Part shown: positions 7,514 to 15,095 of the stretch, in pieces | Layout: every line of letters begins with the position of its first letter | Position numbering within the stretch: the first letter of the stretch is position 1 | Source of the DNA: Micromonospora rosaria | Lineage (GTDB): Bacteria; Actinomycetota; Actinomycetes; Mycobacteriales; Micromonosporaceae | Direction: 5' to 3' | Assembly (NCBI RefSeq): GCF_001567585.1 | Contig: NZ_LRQV01000059.1 | Span: 1 to 38,336 of the forward strand | Length of the DNA: 38,336 bases | The notes under the pieces: generated by a model | Seen by the model: only the letters and a program-made list of their open reading frames with translations | What the model was told of the DNA's origin: nothing | Databases searched by the model: none | Position numbers and translations under genes: made by a program

Positions 7514-7548
7514 ACTACGAGACGTAGTAAATACTACTCGGCGTCGTA
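7513..7548 (-). promoter_or_regulatory. tandem operators and promoter of cydAB
   Basis: Copy 1: TACTAC (7513-7518), 5 bp, GTAGTA (7524-7529), a perfect inverted repeat that includes the first base of the cydA ATG. Copy 2: TACTAC (7532-7537), 5 bp, GTCGTA (7543-7548), one mismatch. The centres are 19 bp apart, nearly two helical turns, so two dimers could sit on the same face. TAGTAT on the minus strand between the copies could be the -10 box, so binding would block the promoter. The half-sites resemble those of BlaI/MecI/CopY-type repressors; that assignment is inference. Confidence 0.6.
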
Positions 7549-7679
7549 GATGGTGCGGCAGGGACGGAGGTCCCGAACGGACCCGGGACCAATGACCTTG
7601 ATCACGGGGGCCGGTCGGACGCGCCGCAGCGGGCGTCCGGCCCCCGGCGCGGGCGCGGGCGTGGCACGATCGACCGCTG

Positions 7680-8456
7680 ATGGACACCCCGCCCTCCCCC
7701 TGGCGACCGCCCCTGCTCTGGCGGGTCGCCCAACTGTTCGCCCGCCTCCTCGTCGCGCTGGTCGCCCGGTTGCGGGTCACCGGCGACGTGCCCGGGACGC
7801 TGCGCCGGGGGCCGCTGATCCTCGCGGCCAACCACCTCAGCCCGTTCGACCCGATCGTGCTCGCCGCCGCCTGCCAGACCCGGGGCGTCGCACCCCGGAT
7901 CATGGCCACCGCCGGGCTGTTCCGCGCCCCGGTGATCGGCGCGGCCATGCGCCACGCCGGGCACATCCGGGTGGACCGGGGCACCGCCGCCGTCGGCCGG
8001 GCCCTCGACGCCGCCGCCATCGCGGCCACCGACTCCGTCGTCCTGGTCTACCCCGAGGGGCGGATCGGGCTGGACCCCGGCCTGTGGCCGGAACGCGGCA
8101 AGACCGGCACCGCCCGGCTCGCGTTCGCCAGCGGCGTCCCGGTCGTCCCGGTCGCCCAGTGGGGCTCCCACGAGGTGCTGCCGTACCAGGCGCCCCGGGG
8201 GATGCTGGGCGGGCTCGTCCGGGCCGTGCTGCGCCGCCCGGTGATCCGGGTGCACTTCGGCGCCCCGGTCCACCTGGCCGACCTGGACCCGGCCGGAGCC
8301 GGCGCGGCCCGGCGGGCCACCGACCGGATCATCGACGCGATCACCGAGACACTGGTGCCGTTGCGCCCCGACGAGCCCGACCGGCCCCGCCACGTCGACC
8401 CGTCCCGCCCGGTGGACACCAGCCGCGCGCACCGCCGGCTCGACCGGCCCGGCTGA
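7680..8456 (+). CDS. 1-acylglycerol-3-phosphate O-acyltransferase family (PlsC-like)
   Basis: 258 aa of the LPLAT/PlsC superfamily, which transfers an acyl chain to lysophosphatidic acid or a related acceptor at the membrane. The catalytic HX4D motif is H52-LSPF-D57 (NHLSPFD), and the second signature is PEGRIG near residue 125. A hydrophobic segment at about 11-32 could anchor it to the inner leaflet. The disordered Asp/Arg/Pro-rich tail after about 235 looks dispensable. It starts with ATG 7680 without a clear ribosome site; CACGAT 9 bp upstream could be a -10 for a near-leaderless message. It is divergent from cydA and converges on the next gene with only 4 bp between stop codons. Confidence 0.88.
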   Translation: MDTPPSPWRPPLLWRVAQLFARLLVALVARLRVTGDVPGTLRRGPLILAANHLSPFDPIVLAAACQTRGVAPRIMATAGLFRAPVIGAAMRHAGHIRVDRGTAAVGRALDAAAIAATDSVVLVYPEGRIGLDPGLWPERGKTGTARLAFASGVPVVPVAQWGSHEVLPYQAPRGMLGGLVRAVLRRPVIRVHFGAPVHLADLDPAGAGAARRATDRIIDAITETLVPLRPDEPDRPRHVDPSRPVDTSRAHRRLDRPG

Positions 8457-8460
8457 GCGC

Positions 8461-8829
8461 TCAGCCGCCCTGCACCGCCCGCAGCACCTCGGTGACGGCC
8501 ACCGCGACCGGCGCCACCGGGGTGGCCACCTCGGCCAGCCGCTGCAGCAGGACGGTCACCCGGGCCGGCTCGGCCGGCCGGCCCGCGTCCAGCTCCGCGC
8601 GCAGGTCGGCGGCGGCGACCCGCGCCGGCGGCGTGAGCTGCGCCGCGTGCCGGTCCAGCACCTGCAGCAACGTGCCGAGCAGGGCCGACAGGTCGGCGCC
8701 GGTGGGCGTCGGGGTCGACGACAGCGTGCCGCCGACCGCGTACGCGCCGGGGCCGACGGCCTGGTTGCCGACCTGGCTGACGCCACCGGACTGCTGGACG
8801 CCGTAGTTGACCGCACCGTTGTCGGACAC
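8461..8829 (-). CDS. small protein with N-terminal GNQAVG module and helical domain
   Basis: 122 aa, function unknown. Residues 6-31 form a Gly/Asn/Gln/Val-rich module ending VGNQAVGPGAYA; the rest (about 40-120) is predicted all-helical, with regular Leu/Ala heptads. The same module recurs at the C-terminus of the upstream protein (17 of 26 residues identical). It has no signal peptide or membrane segment. The GTG start at 8829 has GGGGGAG just upstream. It is the last gene of a three-gene minus-strand operon, 15 bp after the previous stop. The module resembles, in composition and in its position in adjacent genes, bacterial amyloid signalling (BASS-type) motifs, but I cannot confirm membership. 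Confidence 0.75.
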   Translation of the reverse strand: MSDNGAVNYGVQQSGGVSQVGNQAVGPGAYAVGGTLSSTPTPTGADLSALLGTLLQVLDRHAAQLTPPARVAAADLRAELDAGRPAEPARVTVLLQRLAEVATPVAPVAVAVTEVLRAVQGG

Positions 8830-8844
8830 GTCTCCCCCGTTCCC

Positions 8845-10521
8845 CTAGCTCTCCCGCCGCTGCCGGGGCGCGTCGCTCCCGGCCTCCGTCGCCTGCTCGG
8901 CACGCGCCCCGGTGCCCACCGCCTGGTTGCCGACGACGCTCAACCCGCCGGTCTGGATCACACCCTGGTTGAGGATGGTGGTCTGCCGGGTGCGGAACTC
9001 CGTCGTGTCGACCCCCCGCGCGTCGAGGAAGCCGACGATGGCGGCCAGCACGTGCCGTTCCACCACCTTCAGGTGCTTGGCGGCGTCGAGGACCTGGAAG
9101 TAGTTGTGGTAGTCGGCGCCGGCGGCCACCTCCCGCACCCCGACCTCGGCGCCGTAGTCGTACCCGAGGTCCTCCCGGGCCAGCCGACGTCGCCGGCTCT
9201 GCCGCCGCTCGTGGCGGGCCGCGTCGAGCAGGTCGACCAGCAGCCGCCCCGGCGCGCCGGCGGCGGTCCGCAGCAGGGTCGCGCCGCCGGTGGACAACAC
9301 CTGCGCCAGGTGGCTGGCCGGCAGCCACTCGGTCAGCCGGTCCACGTCGTGGTAGCCCAGCCGGGGTGGTTGCAGCACCGTGCGTGCGCACTCCAGGTAC
9401 AGCACCCGCCCGTCGGTGGAGAAGTGCAGGAACGTGCCGGCCACCACCTCCCCGCCCCAGGAGGGGACCAGGGCGCACAGGTAGTGGCGGGCCGCCCCGC
9501 GCGGCTGCTCGGCCACCTGCCGCACCTGCTCGTCGGACCAGCGCTGCCGGGGCATGCGCTCCCGGTCGGGCAGCAGCCGGGAATCGCCGGTGAGCAGCCG
9601 ACCACCCACGAAGACCCGGTCCTGCAGCAGCAGCCCGCCGGGCAGGTCGGAGCCGCCCGGGTCCAGACGCACCGTGGCGAGGTGGTCGCGGACGTGGTCG
9701 ATGAGGTCGACGACCGGGAACGCGACGCTCGCGGCCGGCCCGGCGGGCAGCCCGACGACCGGCTCGGCCGCCACCAGCGGCAGGGCGAACGACCAGCCGG
9801 CCACCGGGTCGCCGTACCCGACGAAGGGGTCGTAGCCGCGGTAGACGGTGACGTTGCCGTGCTGGGCGCTCTCGACGGCGGCCAGCCGGGCGGCGTGGCG
9901 GCCCTCGCCCGTGGCGGGCCGCTCCGGCGGCTGCACCCGGCCCCGGCGCAGGCGGGTGGCCAGCAGCCACCGGGTACCCAGCAGGTGCAGCACCAGGACC
10001 AGGTAGGCGGCCACCCCGAAGGGCAGGGCCAGCAGCGGGCGGCCGACCAGCCAGGCCGCCAGGGAGCCCGGCTCGTCGGTGGCGGCCACCTGGCGCAACT
10101 GTCCCAGCAACAGCACCGCCGCCAGCGCCCCGCCGACCAGCCCCAGCAGCGCCCGGGCCAGGCCGGTCCGGGTGTCCCGGTGGGGGGTCAGCGCCCCGGC
10201 GACCAGCATGGCCAGCCCGGCCAGCACCGTCCACAGCGGGGAGATCAGCAGGGCGGCGCCCCCGGTCAGCAGCAGCCAGGCGTCGCGGGCGCGGCGTCGC
10301 CGGCGGGCCCACAGGCAGTGCCGCAGCACCGTGGGCAGGTCGAACCCGACCGACGGGGCCACCGCCCGCAGGTCGTCGTCGAAGATCTCGGCCAGCGTCC
10401 GTCGGGTGAACGTCGGGTCGGTGTGCGCGGCGGCGCACAGGTAGCGGGTCGCCTCGCTGCCCGGCGCGGGGCTGGTGTGTTCCGGCGCGGGCGGGTCTGC
10501 CTGGTGCGGCACGCGGGTCAC
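8845..10521 (-). CDS. membrane protein of unknown function with C-terminal GNQAVG module
   Basis: 558 aa, not recognised as a named family. Residues 1-80 are soluble and end in an Arg-rich stretch (ARRRRRARD), marking a cytoplasmic face. Three to four hydrophobic segments follow at about 81-112, 121-142 and 158-188. A soluble region of about 320 residues comes next, including RGYDPFVGYGDPVAGWSFALPL near residue 230, a motif I associate with uncharacterised actinobacterial membrane proteins. The tail (516-541) carries the module shared with the downstream small protein. The GTG start overlaps the stop of the upstream gene by 4 bp (GTGA), so the two are translationally coupled. A membrane-bound sensor or scaffold that recruits the small protein through matching modules is an inference. 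Confidence 0.75.
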   Translation of the reverse strand: MTRVPHQADPPAPEHTSPAPGSEATRYLCAAAHTDPTFTRRTLAEIFDDDLRAVAPSVGFDLPTVLRHCLWARRRRRARDAWLLLTGGAALLISPLWTVLAGLAMLVAGALTPHRDTRTGLARALLGLVGGALAAVLLLGQLRQVAATDEPGSLAAWLVGRPLLALPFGVAAYLVLVLHLLGTRWLLATRLRRGRVQPPERPATGEGRHAARLAAVESAQHGNVTVYRGYDPFVGYGDPVAGWSFALPLVAAEPVVGLPAGPAASVAFPVVDLIDHVRDHLATVRLDPGGSDLPGGLLLQDRVFVGGRLLTGDSRLLPDRERMPRQRWSDEQVRQVAEQPRGAARHYLCALVPSWGGEVVAGTFLHFSTDGRVLYLECARTVLQPPRLGYHDVDRLTEWLPASHLAQVLSTGGATLLRTAAGAPGRLLVDLLDAARHERRQSRRRRLAREDLGYDYGAEVGVREVAAGADYHNYFQVLDAAKHLKVVERHVLAAIVGFLDARGVDTTEFRTRQTTILNQGVIQTGGLSVVGNQAVGTGARAEQATEAGSDAPRQRRES

Positions 10522-11156
10522 CCCTGCGGCCGGGTGGACCGGGCCACGACGAAGGCCAGCAGCGTCCCGGCCAGCACCGCGCAGAGCAGCCCACCCGAGG
10601 AGAACGACAGCGTCGCCTGCAGCAGGGCCCGCCCGGTCACGGCCGGTTCACCGAGGCCGACCTGGACGGCCGCGCCGCCGAGGGCGCCCGCCGCCGCCCC
10701 GGCCAGCGGGACGGCGAACATGGCCAACGTCCGCCACGGGCCCGGCGGTACGGGTCCGGCGGCGGCCAGCCGACGCAGCAGCCACACCGTGACGGCCAGG
10801 AACACCAGCGTCCGCAGGTTCTCCGCGAGCCAGTACCCGGCCGGGTCGGGTGGCGGCTGGGGGTCCCACGCCGGCCAGGCCAGCCCCACCAGCACGGCGG
10901 TGACCACGACCAGCAACGGAGCCAGATAGCCGTCGGTGGGCGGCAGGTGGACCCCCGCCAGGTCGACGTGCGCCTGGTACAGCGTCTCGGCCGCCCACGG
11001 GTTGCCGACGGCCAGCACACCCCACAGCAGGTACCGGGCGGTGCCGGGCAGCCCGGACGGCCGGGCGGGCGGTGGAATCGGGCGGGGCGGCAGCGGGTCC
11101 AGGGGCCGTAGCAGTAGCGGGGCGTCGGTACGGCCCCGGCCATGCGGCGGGTTCAT
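10518..11156 (-). CDS. small integral membrane protein, unknown function
   Basis: 212 aa. The first 35 residues are proline-rich and cytoplasmic-looking, followed by about five hydrophobic segments (around 40-55, 80-100, 112-126, 141-160 and 178-207). No family motif is recognised. It is the first gene of the operon 11156 to 8461 and overlaps the next by 4 bp. The divergent 148-bp region upstream carries the PHO box of the phosphodiesterase gene, whose leftmost repeat is about 100 bp from this start, so PhoP could affect both directions. Confidence 0.7.
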   Translation of the reverse strand: MNPPHGRGRTDAPLLLRPLDPLPPRPIPPPARPSGLPGTARYLLWGVLAVGNPWAAETLYQAHVDLAGVHLPPTDGYLAPLLVVVTAVLVGLAWPAWDPQPPPDPAGYWLAENLRTLVFLAVTVWLLRRLAAAGPVPPGPWRTLAMFAVPLAGAAAGALGGAAVQVGLGEPAVTGRALLQATLSFSSGGLLCAVLAGTLLAFVVARSTRPQG

Positions 11157-11254
11157 GTCCCCATCGTCACCGTCGGCACCGGGGTGGCTACCGTCTCTGT
11201 CGGGTATCCGAACCGTGCGGGCCCGTCGGGTGTCCGAGGCGGTGCTGACCAGGG

Positions 11255-11298
11255 GGTCACGCCCCGGTCACCGGCCGGTCACCGGCGGCGGGGATACT
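11255..11298 (+). promoter_or_regulatory. PHO box (three 11-nt direct repeats) and -10
   Basis: Three head-to-tail 11-nt units begin GGTCAC: GGTCACGCCCC at 11255-11265, GGTCACCGGCC at 11266-11276 and GGTCACCGGCG at 11277-11287. The Streptomyces PhoP box is built of 11-nt units of the form G(G/T)TCAYYYR(G/C)G. GATACT at 11293-11298 is a fitting -10, placing the repeats over the -35 region as expected for PhoP activation. A leaderless start at the GTG is likely. Confidence 0.7.
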
Positions 11299-11304
11299 GC
11301 CGGC

Positions 11305-12066
11305 GTGCCCCGTGCGTACCTCGACGCGCCCGCACCGCTGGCGTTCGCCCACCGGGGCGGCGCCGCCGCCGGCGACGAGAACACCGTCGCCGCGTTCACC
11401 CGCGCCGTCGACCTCGGCTACCGGTACGTCGAGACCGACGTGCACGCCACCGCCGACGGCGTCGCCGTGGTCTTCCACGACGCCACCCTGCGCCGGGTCA
11501 CCGGCGAGGCCGGGCGCATCGCCGACCTGCGCCTGGCCGACCTGGCGTCGGTCCGGGTCGGCGGGGCGGCCCTGGTCCCCCGCCTCGACGAGGTGCTCGC
11601 CGCCTGGCCGCAGGTGCGGTTCAACGTCGACGTCAAGGCCGACGGCGGGGTCGAGCCCACCGTCGCCGCCGTCGCGCGCACCGGCGCCGGCGACCGGGTG
11701 CTGCTCGCCTCGTTCAGCGACGCCCGGCTGGGTCGGCTGCGCACGCTCACCGGCGGGCGGATCGCCACCGGGCTGGGCATGCGGGGGGTCGCCGCGCTGC
11801 GCCTGGCCTCGCTGGCCGGCCGCCGGCTGCGGCTGCCCCCGTCGGTGGTGGCCGCGCAGGTGCCGGTGCGCTACGGCCGGGTCCGGGTGCTCGACCGCCG
11901 GTTCCTCGCCCACGCCCACCGGCACGGCCTCCAGGTGCACGTCTGGACGATCGACGAACCCACCGAGATGCACGACTTACTTGATCTCGGGGTGGATGGC
12001 ATCATGACCGATCACGTCGGCGTGCTGCGCGACGTCTACCACAGTCGCGGCCACTGGGCCGCCTGA
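11305..12066 (+). CDS. glycerophosphodiester phosphodiesterase
   Basis: 253 aa GDPD-family TIM-barrel enzyme, hydrolysing glycerophosphodiesters to glycerol-3-phosphate and an alcohol, a source of phosphate and glycerol from phospholipid headgroups. The catalytic signature is complete: H16-R17 (FAHRGG), E43-x-D45 (VETDVH) and H58-D59 (VFHDATL). There is no signal peptide, so it looks cytosolic, unlike the secreted GlpQ forms. The GTG at 11305 is chosen because a promoter -10 lies 6 bp upstream and family homology begins within ten residues. It sits behind a three-unit PHO box, so induction by phosphate starvation through PhoP is expected. An MFS transporter starts 18 bp after its stop and may share the transcript. 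Confidence 0.92.
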   Translation: MPRAYLDAPAPLAFAHRGGAAAGDENTVAAFTRAVDLGYRYVETDVHATADGVAVVFHDATLRRVTGEAGRIADLRLADLASVRVGGAALVPRLDEVLAAWPQVRFNVDVKADGGVEPTVAAVARTGAGDRVLLASFSDARLGRLRTLTGGRIATGLGMRGVAALRLASLAGRRLRLPPSVVAAQVPVRYGRVRVLDRRFLAHAHRHGLQVHVWTIDEPTEMHDLLDLGVDGIMTDHVGVLRDVYHSRGHWAA

Positions 12067-12084
12067 CAACCCGAGGACCCCCCA

Positions 12085-13473
12085 TTGGCCGAGACGGTCA
12101 CCCCCACCCCCCGGACCGCACCGGGCAGCACCCGCCGCGAGCGCACCGGCTGGTACTTCTACGACTGGGCCATGTCGGCCTTCTCGACGACCGTGCTGAC
12201 CGTGTTCCTCGGCCCGTTCCTGACCAGCGTCGCGAAGCTCGCCGCCGGTTGCGACCTCGGCGCCGACGACTGCACCGGGTACGTGTACCCGCTGGGCATC
12301 ACGGTCGCCGCCGGGTCGTACTTCCCGTACCTGGTGTCGGCGTCGGTGTTCCTCACCGTCTTCGTGCTGCCGGTCGTCGGGGCGATCGCCGACCGGTCGG
12401 CGCACAAGAAGCGGCTGCTGGCCGTCGCCGCGTTCGTCGGGGCCGGCGCCACCATCGGCATGGTCTTCGTCACCGGGGACCGGTACCTGCTCGGCGGGGC
12501 CCTGTTCATGGTCGCCAACATCGCGTTCGGCGCCGGGGTGGTGGTCTACAACTCGTTCCTGCCCCAGTTGGGCGGGCCCGACGACCGCGACGGCATCTCC
12601 AGCCGGGGCTGGGCCCTCGGGTACCTCGGTGGTGGGCTGCTGCTGGCGCTGAACCTGGTCGTGGTGATGATGTTCAGCCGCGACGGCGACGGGCAGCGCA
12701 CCCTGGACCTGGCCCGCGCCTCGATCGTGTCGGCCGGGGTGTGGTGGGCGCTGTTCACCCTGGTCCCGCTGCGCTGGCTGCGGGAACGCCCCACCGCCGA
12801 GGCGACCGCCGCCCACGGTGGCAGCGTGCTCGTCGACGGGTTCCGGCAGCTCGGCCGGACCCTGCGCCAGATCCGGGCGTACCCGTTGACCCTGTTCTTC
12901 CTGCTGGCGTTCCTGGTCTACAACGACGGCATTCAGACGGTCATCGCGCTGGCCAGCCAGTACGGCACCGAGGAGCTGAAGCTGGAGCAGGGCACCCTGA
13001 TCGTGACGATCCTGCTGGTGCAGTTCCTCGCCTTCGGCGGGGCGCTGCTGCTCGGCGCGCTGGCCAAGCGGATCGGCGCGTGGAAGACCGTCCTGCTCAG
13101 CCTGGTGCTGTGGACCGGCGTGATCCTCGCCGCGTTCTGGCTGCCCGCCGAGGCGCCGGTGCCGTTCATGATCCTCGGGGCGATGATCGGTCTGGTGCTC
13201 GGCGGCAGCCAGGCGCTGAGCCGGTCGCTGTTCAGCCAGCTCATCCCCGAGGGCAAGGAGGGCGAGTACTACGGCTTCTACGAGATCAGCGACAAGGGCA
13301 CCAGTTGGCTCGGCCCGCTCGCCTTCGGTCTGGTGTTCCAGCTCACCAACTCCTACCGGGTGGGCCTGGTCTCCCTGCTGATCTTCTTCGTGGTCGGGTT
13401 CGCGCTGCTGGCCGCCGTGCCGATCCGCCGGGCCATCGTCGCCGCCGGCAACACCCCGCCCCGGGTGCTGTAA
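12085..13473 (+). CDS. MFS transporter, UMF1/Atg22 family
   Basis: 462 aa with about 12 membrane segments. The N-terminal GWYFYDWAMSAFSTTVLTVF is the signature region of the UMF1 (vacuole effluxer Atg22-like) branch of the major facilitator superfamily; the usual YDWANSAF reads YDWAMSAF here. A long external loop with two cysteines (GCDLGADDCTGY, about 52-63) separates helices 1 and 2, also typical. The substrate of bacterial members is not established. The start is TTG at 12085, preceded by CCGAGGA. It follows the phosphodiesterase gene by 18 bp, so co-regulation by PhoP is plausible; export or import of a product of phosphodiester turnover is only a guess. Confidence 0.85.
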   Translation: MAETVTPTPRTAPGSTRRERTGWYFYDWAMSAFSTTVLTVFLGPFLTSVAKLAAGCDLGADDCTGYVYPLGITVAAGSYFPYLVSASVFLTVFVLPVVGAIADRSAHKKRLLAVAAFVGAGATIGMVFVTGDRYLLGGALFMVANIAFGAGVVVYNSFLPQLGGPDDRDGISSRGWALGYLGGGLLLALNLVVVMMFSRDGDGQRTLDLARASIVSAGVWWALFTLVPLRWLRERPTAEATAAHGGSVLVDGFRQLGRTLRQIRAYPLTLFFLLAFLVYNDGIQTVIALASQYGTEELKLEQGTLIVTILLVQFLAFGGALLLGALAKRIGAWKTVLLSLVLWTGVILAAFWLPAEAPVPFMILGAMIGLVLGGSQALSRSLFSQLIPEGKEGEYYGFYEISDKGTSWLGPLAFGLVFQLTNSYRVGLVSLLIFFVVGFALLAAVPIRRAIVAAGNTPPRVL

Positions 13474-13505
13474 CGCTGCGGACCGATCCGGGGGCGTCGA
13501 TCGGC

Positions 13506-13511
13506 TAGGCT
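13506..13511 (+). promoter_or_regulatory. -10 element of thymidine kinase gene
   Basis: TAGGCT ends 8 bp before the GTG start at 13520 and there is no ribosome-binding site, so a leaderless message from this TANNNT-type element is likely. No recognisable -35 is present. Confidence 0.5.
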
Positions 13512-13519
13512 GCCCTGCC

Positions 13520-14233
13520 GTGACCGACGACGCCACCGCCGCCCCGCTCTGCCTGGCCCGCCCGCTGTCCGCCCCGGATGTCGACTCCGCCGCCTGCGCC
13601 GTGGCGCGCGGGGTCGACGGGCGGCCGTTGCACGCCGCGGCGTTGAAGTTCTTCTGGGGGCCGATGGACTGCGGCAAGTCCACGATGGCGTTGCAGATGA
13701 ACTACAACCACGCCCGGCAGGGCCGCCGGGGCCTGGTCACCACCCGCATCGACCGGTCGATGGGCCCGCAGGTCACCACCCGCATCGGGCTGGCCCACAC
13801 CGCCATCGAGGTCACCGACGACCTGGACCTGCGCGCGCTGGTGCGAGACGCGCGCGACGACGGGGTACGGGTGGACTACCTCATCTGCGACGAGGCCAGC
13901 TTCTACGGCGTCGAGCACGTCGAGCAGATGGCCGAACTGGTCGACCGGCACGACGTCGACGTGTACGCCTTCGGTCTGGCCACCGACTTCCGGTCCCAGC
14001 TGTTCCCGGCCGCGCGGCGGCTGTTCGAGCTGGCCGACGAGGTGGCCCGCATCCAGGTCGAGGTGCTGTGCTGGTGCGGCCGGGAGGGGTTGCTCAACGC
14101 CCGGGTGGTCGACGGGCGGGTGGTCCGCGAGGGCGAGCAGGTGGTCATCGGCGACACGGTGGACACCGCCCGGGTCCGCTACCAGGTGCTGTGCCGCCGG
14201 CACCACCGCACCGGCGACCTCGGCGACCGCTGA
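13520..14233 (+). CDS. tdk: thymidine kinase (type II)
   Basis: 237 aa. It phosphorylates thymidine to dTMP in pyrimidine salvage. The P-loop is GPMDCGKST (residues 47-55), followed by the helix MALQMNYNHARQG; the Walker-B-like DEASF lies near 127-131, and the thymidine-binding lasso region and zinc site (CWC near residue 190, C-x-x-H-H at the end) are present. An N-terminal extension of about 40 residues precedes the usual start, which is a little odd, but the leaderless promoter and GTG at 13520 support it; without the extension the protein has the usual type II length. It is convergent with the next gene across a hairpin region. Confidence 0.88.
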   Translation: MTDDATAAPLCLARPLSAPDVDSAACAVARGVDGRPLHAAALKFFWGPMDCGKSTMALQMNYNHARQGRRGLVTTRIDRSMGPQVTTRIGLAHTAIEVTDDLDLRALVRDARDDGVRVDYLICDEASFYGVEHVEQMAELVDRHDVDVYAFGLATDFRSQLFPAARRLFELADEVARIQVEVLCWCGREGLLNARVVDGRVVREGEQVVIGDTVDTARVRYQVLCRRHHRTGDLGDR

Positions 14234-14255
14234 CCCCGACCCGCCGTCCCCGCAG

Positions 14256-14276
14256 CCGGCCTTGTCGCTCGGCCGG
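14256..14276. terminator. bidirectional hairpin between convergent genes
   Basis: CCGGCC (14256-14261) pairs with GGCCGG (14271-14276). The 107-bp gap between convergent stops also repeats a CTCGGCCGG...CGCCGGGTC pattern twice, giving several alternative stems. Confidence 0.4.
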
Positions 14277-14340
14277 TCTCTGCTTCGCGCCGGGTCGGCA
14301 CGGGGTGCCTTCCCCTCGGCCGGCTTTTCCTTGCGCCGGG

Positions 14341-14796
14341 TCAGTAGGGGTCGCCGCAGACCCGCCAGCCGTCGCCGTCGCGGACCACCGACAGCCGGCG
14401 TTCCTCGGCGACGCCGCTGGCCCGGTCCAGCCGGGCGGTCACCGTGCCGCGCGGGCGCCCGTCGCGGGTGCTCACCGACACGTCGACCACCCGGTAGCCG
14501 GTCACCTCCGGTGGGGTGCGTACCCACCGGTCGAAGCCGATCCGGCTCCACCGGGTCCGGGTGTCCGCGCAGAGCCGGTCGTACGCGGCGTCGGTGTTCC
14601 CGGCGGTCAGCTCCCGGAGGAACCCGTCGGCGGTGTCCCGGACCGGCCCGTCGGCCCGCCAGATCACCTGTACGTTCCACAGGCCCAGGCCGGACACCCC
14701 GACGCAGCACAGCGCCACCGCGCACCCGGCCAGCACCAGCCCGGCCCGCACCGGACGCCCCGGCCGGGCCGGACGCTCCCACCGCTCACCCCCCAC
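14341..14796 (-). CDS. small membrane-anchored protein, NTF2/DUF4878-like
   Basis: About 151 aa from the GTG at 14796. One N-terminal membrane helix (AGLVLAGCAVALCCVGVSGLGLW, preceded by an Arg-rich segment) anchors a domain of about 110 residues outside the membrane. The domain begins with a helix (VRDTADGFLRELTAGNTDAAYDRLC) and continues with beta strands ending WRVCGDPY, the pattern of NTF2-like or DUF4878 domains in actinobacterial cell-envelope proteins; ligand unknown. Two cysteines may form a disulfide. The frame is open to ATG 14913, but those extra 39 residues are low-complexity and overlap a non-coding repeat, so the GTG is preferred. Confidence 0.65.
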   Translation of the reverse strand: MGGERWERPARPGRPVRAGLVLAGCAVALCCVGVSGLGLWNVQVIWRADGPVRDTADGFLRELTAGNTDAAYDRLCADTRTRWSRIGFDRWVRTPPEVTGYRVVDVSVSTRDGRPRGTVTARLDRASGVAEERRLSVVRDGDGWRVCGDPY

Positions 14797-14885
14797 GCCT
14801 ACCGACCGTAGAGAACCCGCCCACCCCACCGCAGCGACTTGCGCCCCCGCTCCGCTGTCTGCTCCCCACCTCGCCCCGCCCCAGT

Positions 14886-14958
14886 CGCGATCTTGCACTT
14901 GGGGCCTGGGCAATGTGGCACATGTTCCCTATGCCGGGGCCGCTACTCCACGATCGCG
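14886..14958. repeat. candidate intergenic repeat with inverted ends
   Basis: CGCGATC (14886-14892) and GATCGCG (14952-14958) are inverted ends of a segment containing CGATCTTGCACTTGGGG and GGCAATGTGGCACATG, less GC-rich than its surroundings. I recall similar 'CAAGTGCAAGATCG' sequences recurring between genes in Micromonospora genomes. It lies in the 299-bp divergent gap; the rest of that gap shows nothing assignable. Confidence 0.35.
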
Positions 14959-15095
14959 GGCGCGCGGGCAGCGCTCTTGCCGTGCGGTCGGTCGGCACCA
15001 GTGTTCGGATAGCCGTCGGTCTCGTTGGACAGGGCATGCACAGGTCGGTGGGCGGGTCCGGAACCCGGGTGTCTGATGGTGGGTTCGGGGACTGC

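Noticed and set aside
7513..7680. Rex operator upstream of cydA
   Set aside because: No TGTGAACNNNTTCACA-like sequence is present; the inverted repeats here have different half-sites.
8647..10929. 760-codon plus-strand open frame opposite the membrane operon
   Set aside because: The composition (Gln/Gly/Arg/Pro) is typical of antisense readings in high-GC DNA, and the minus-strand genes show membrane segments, coupled starts and shared modules.
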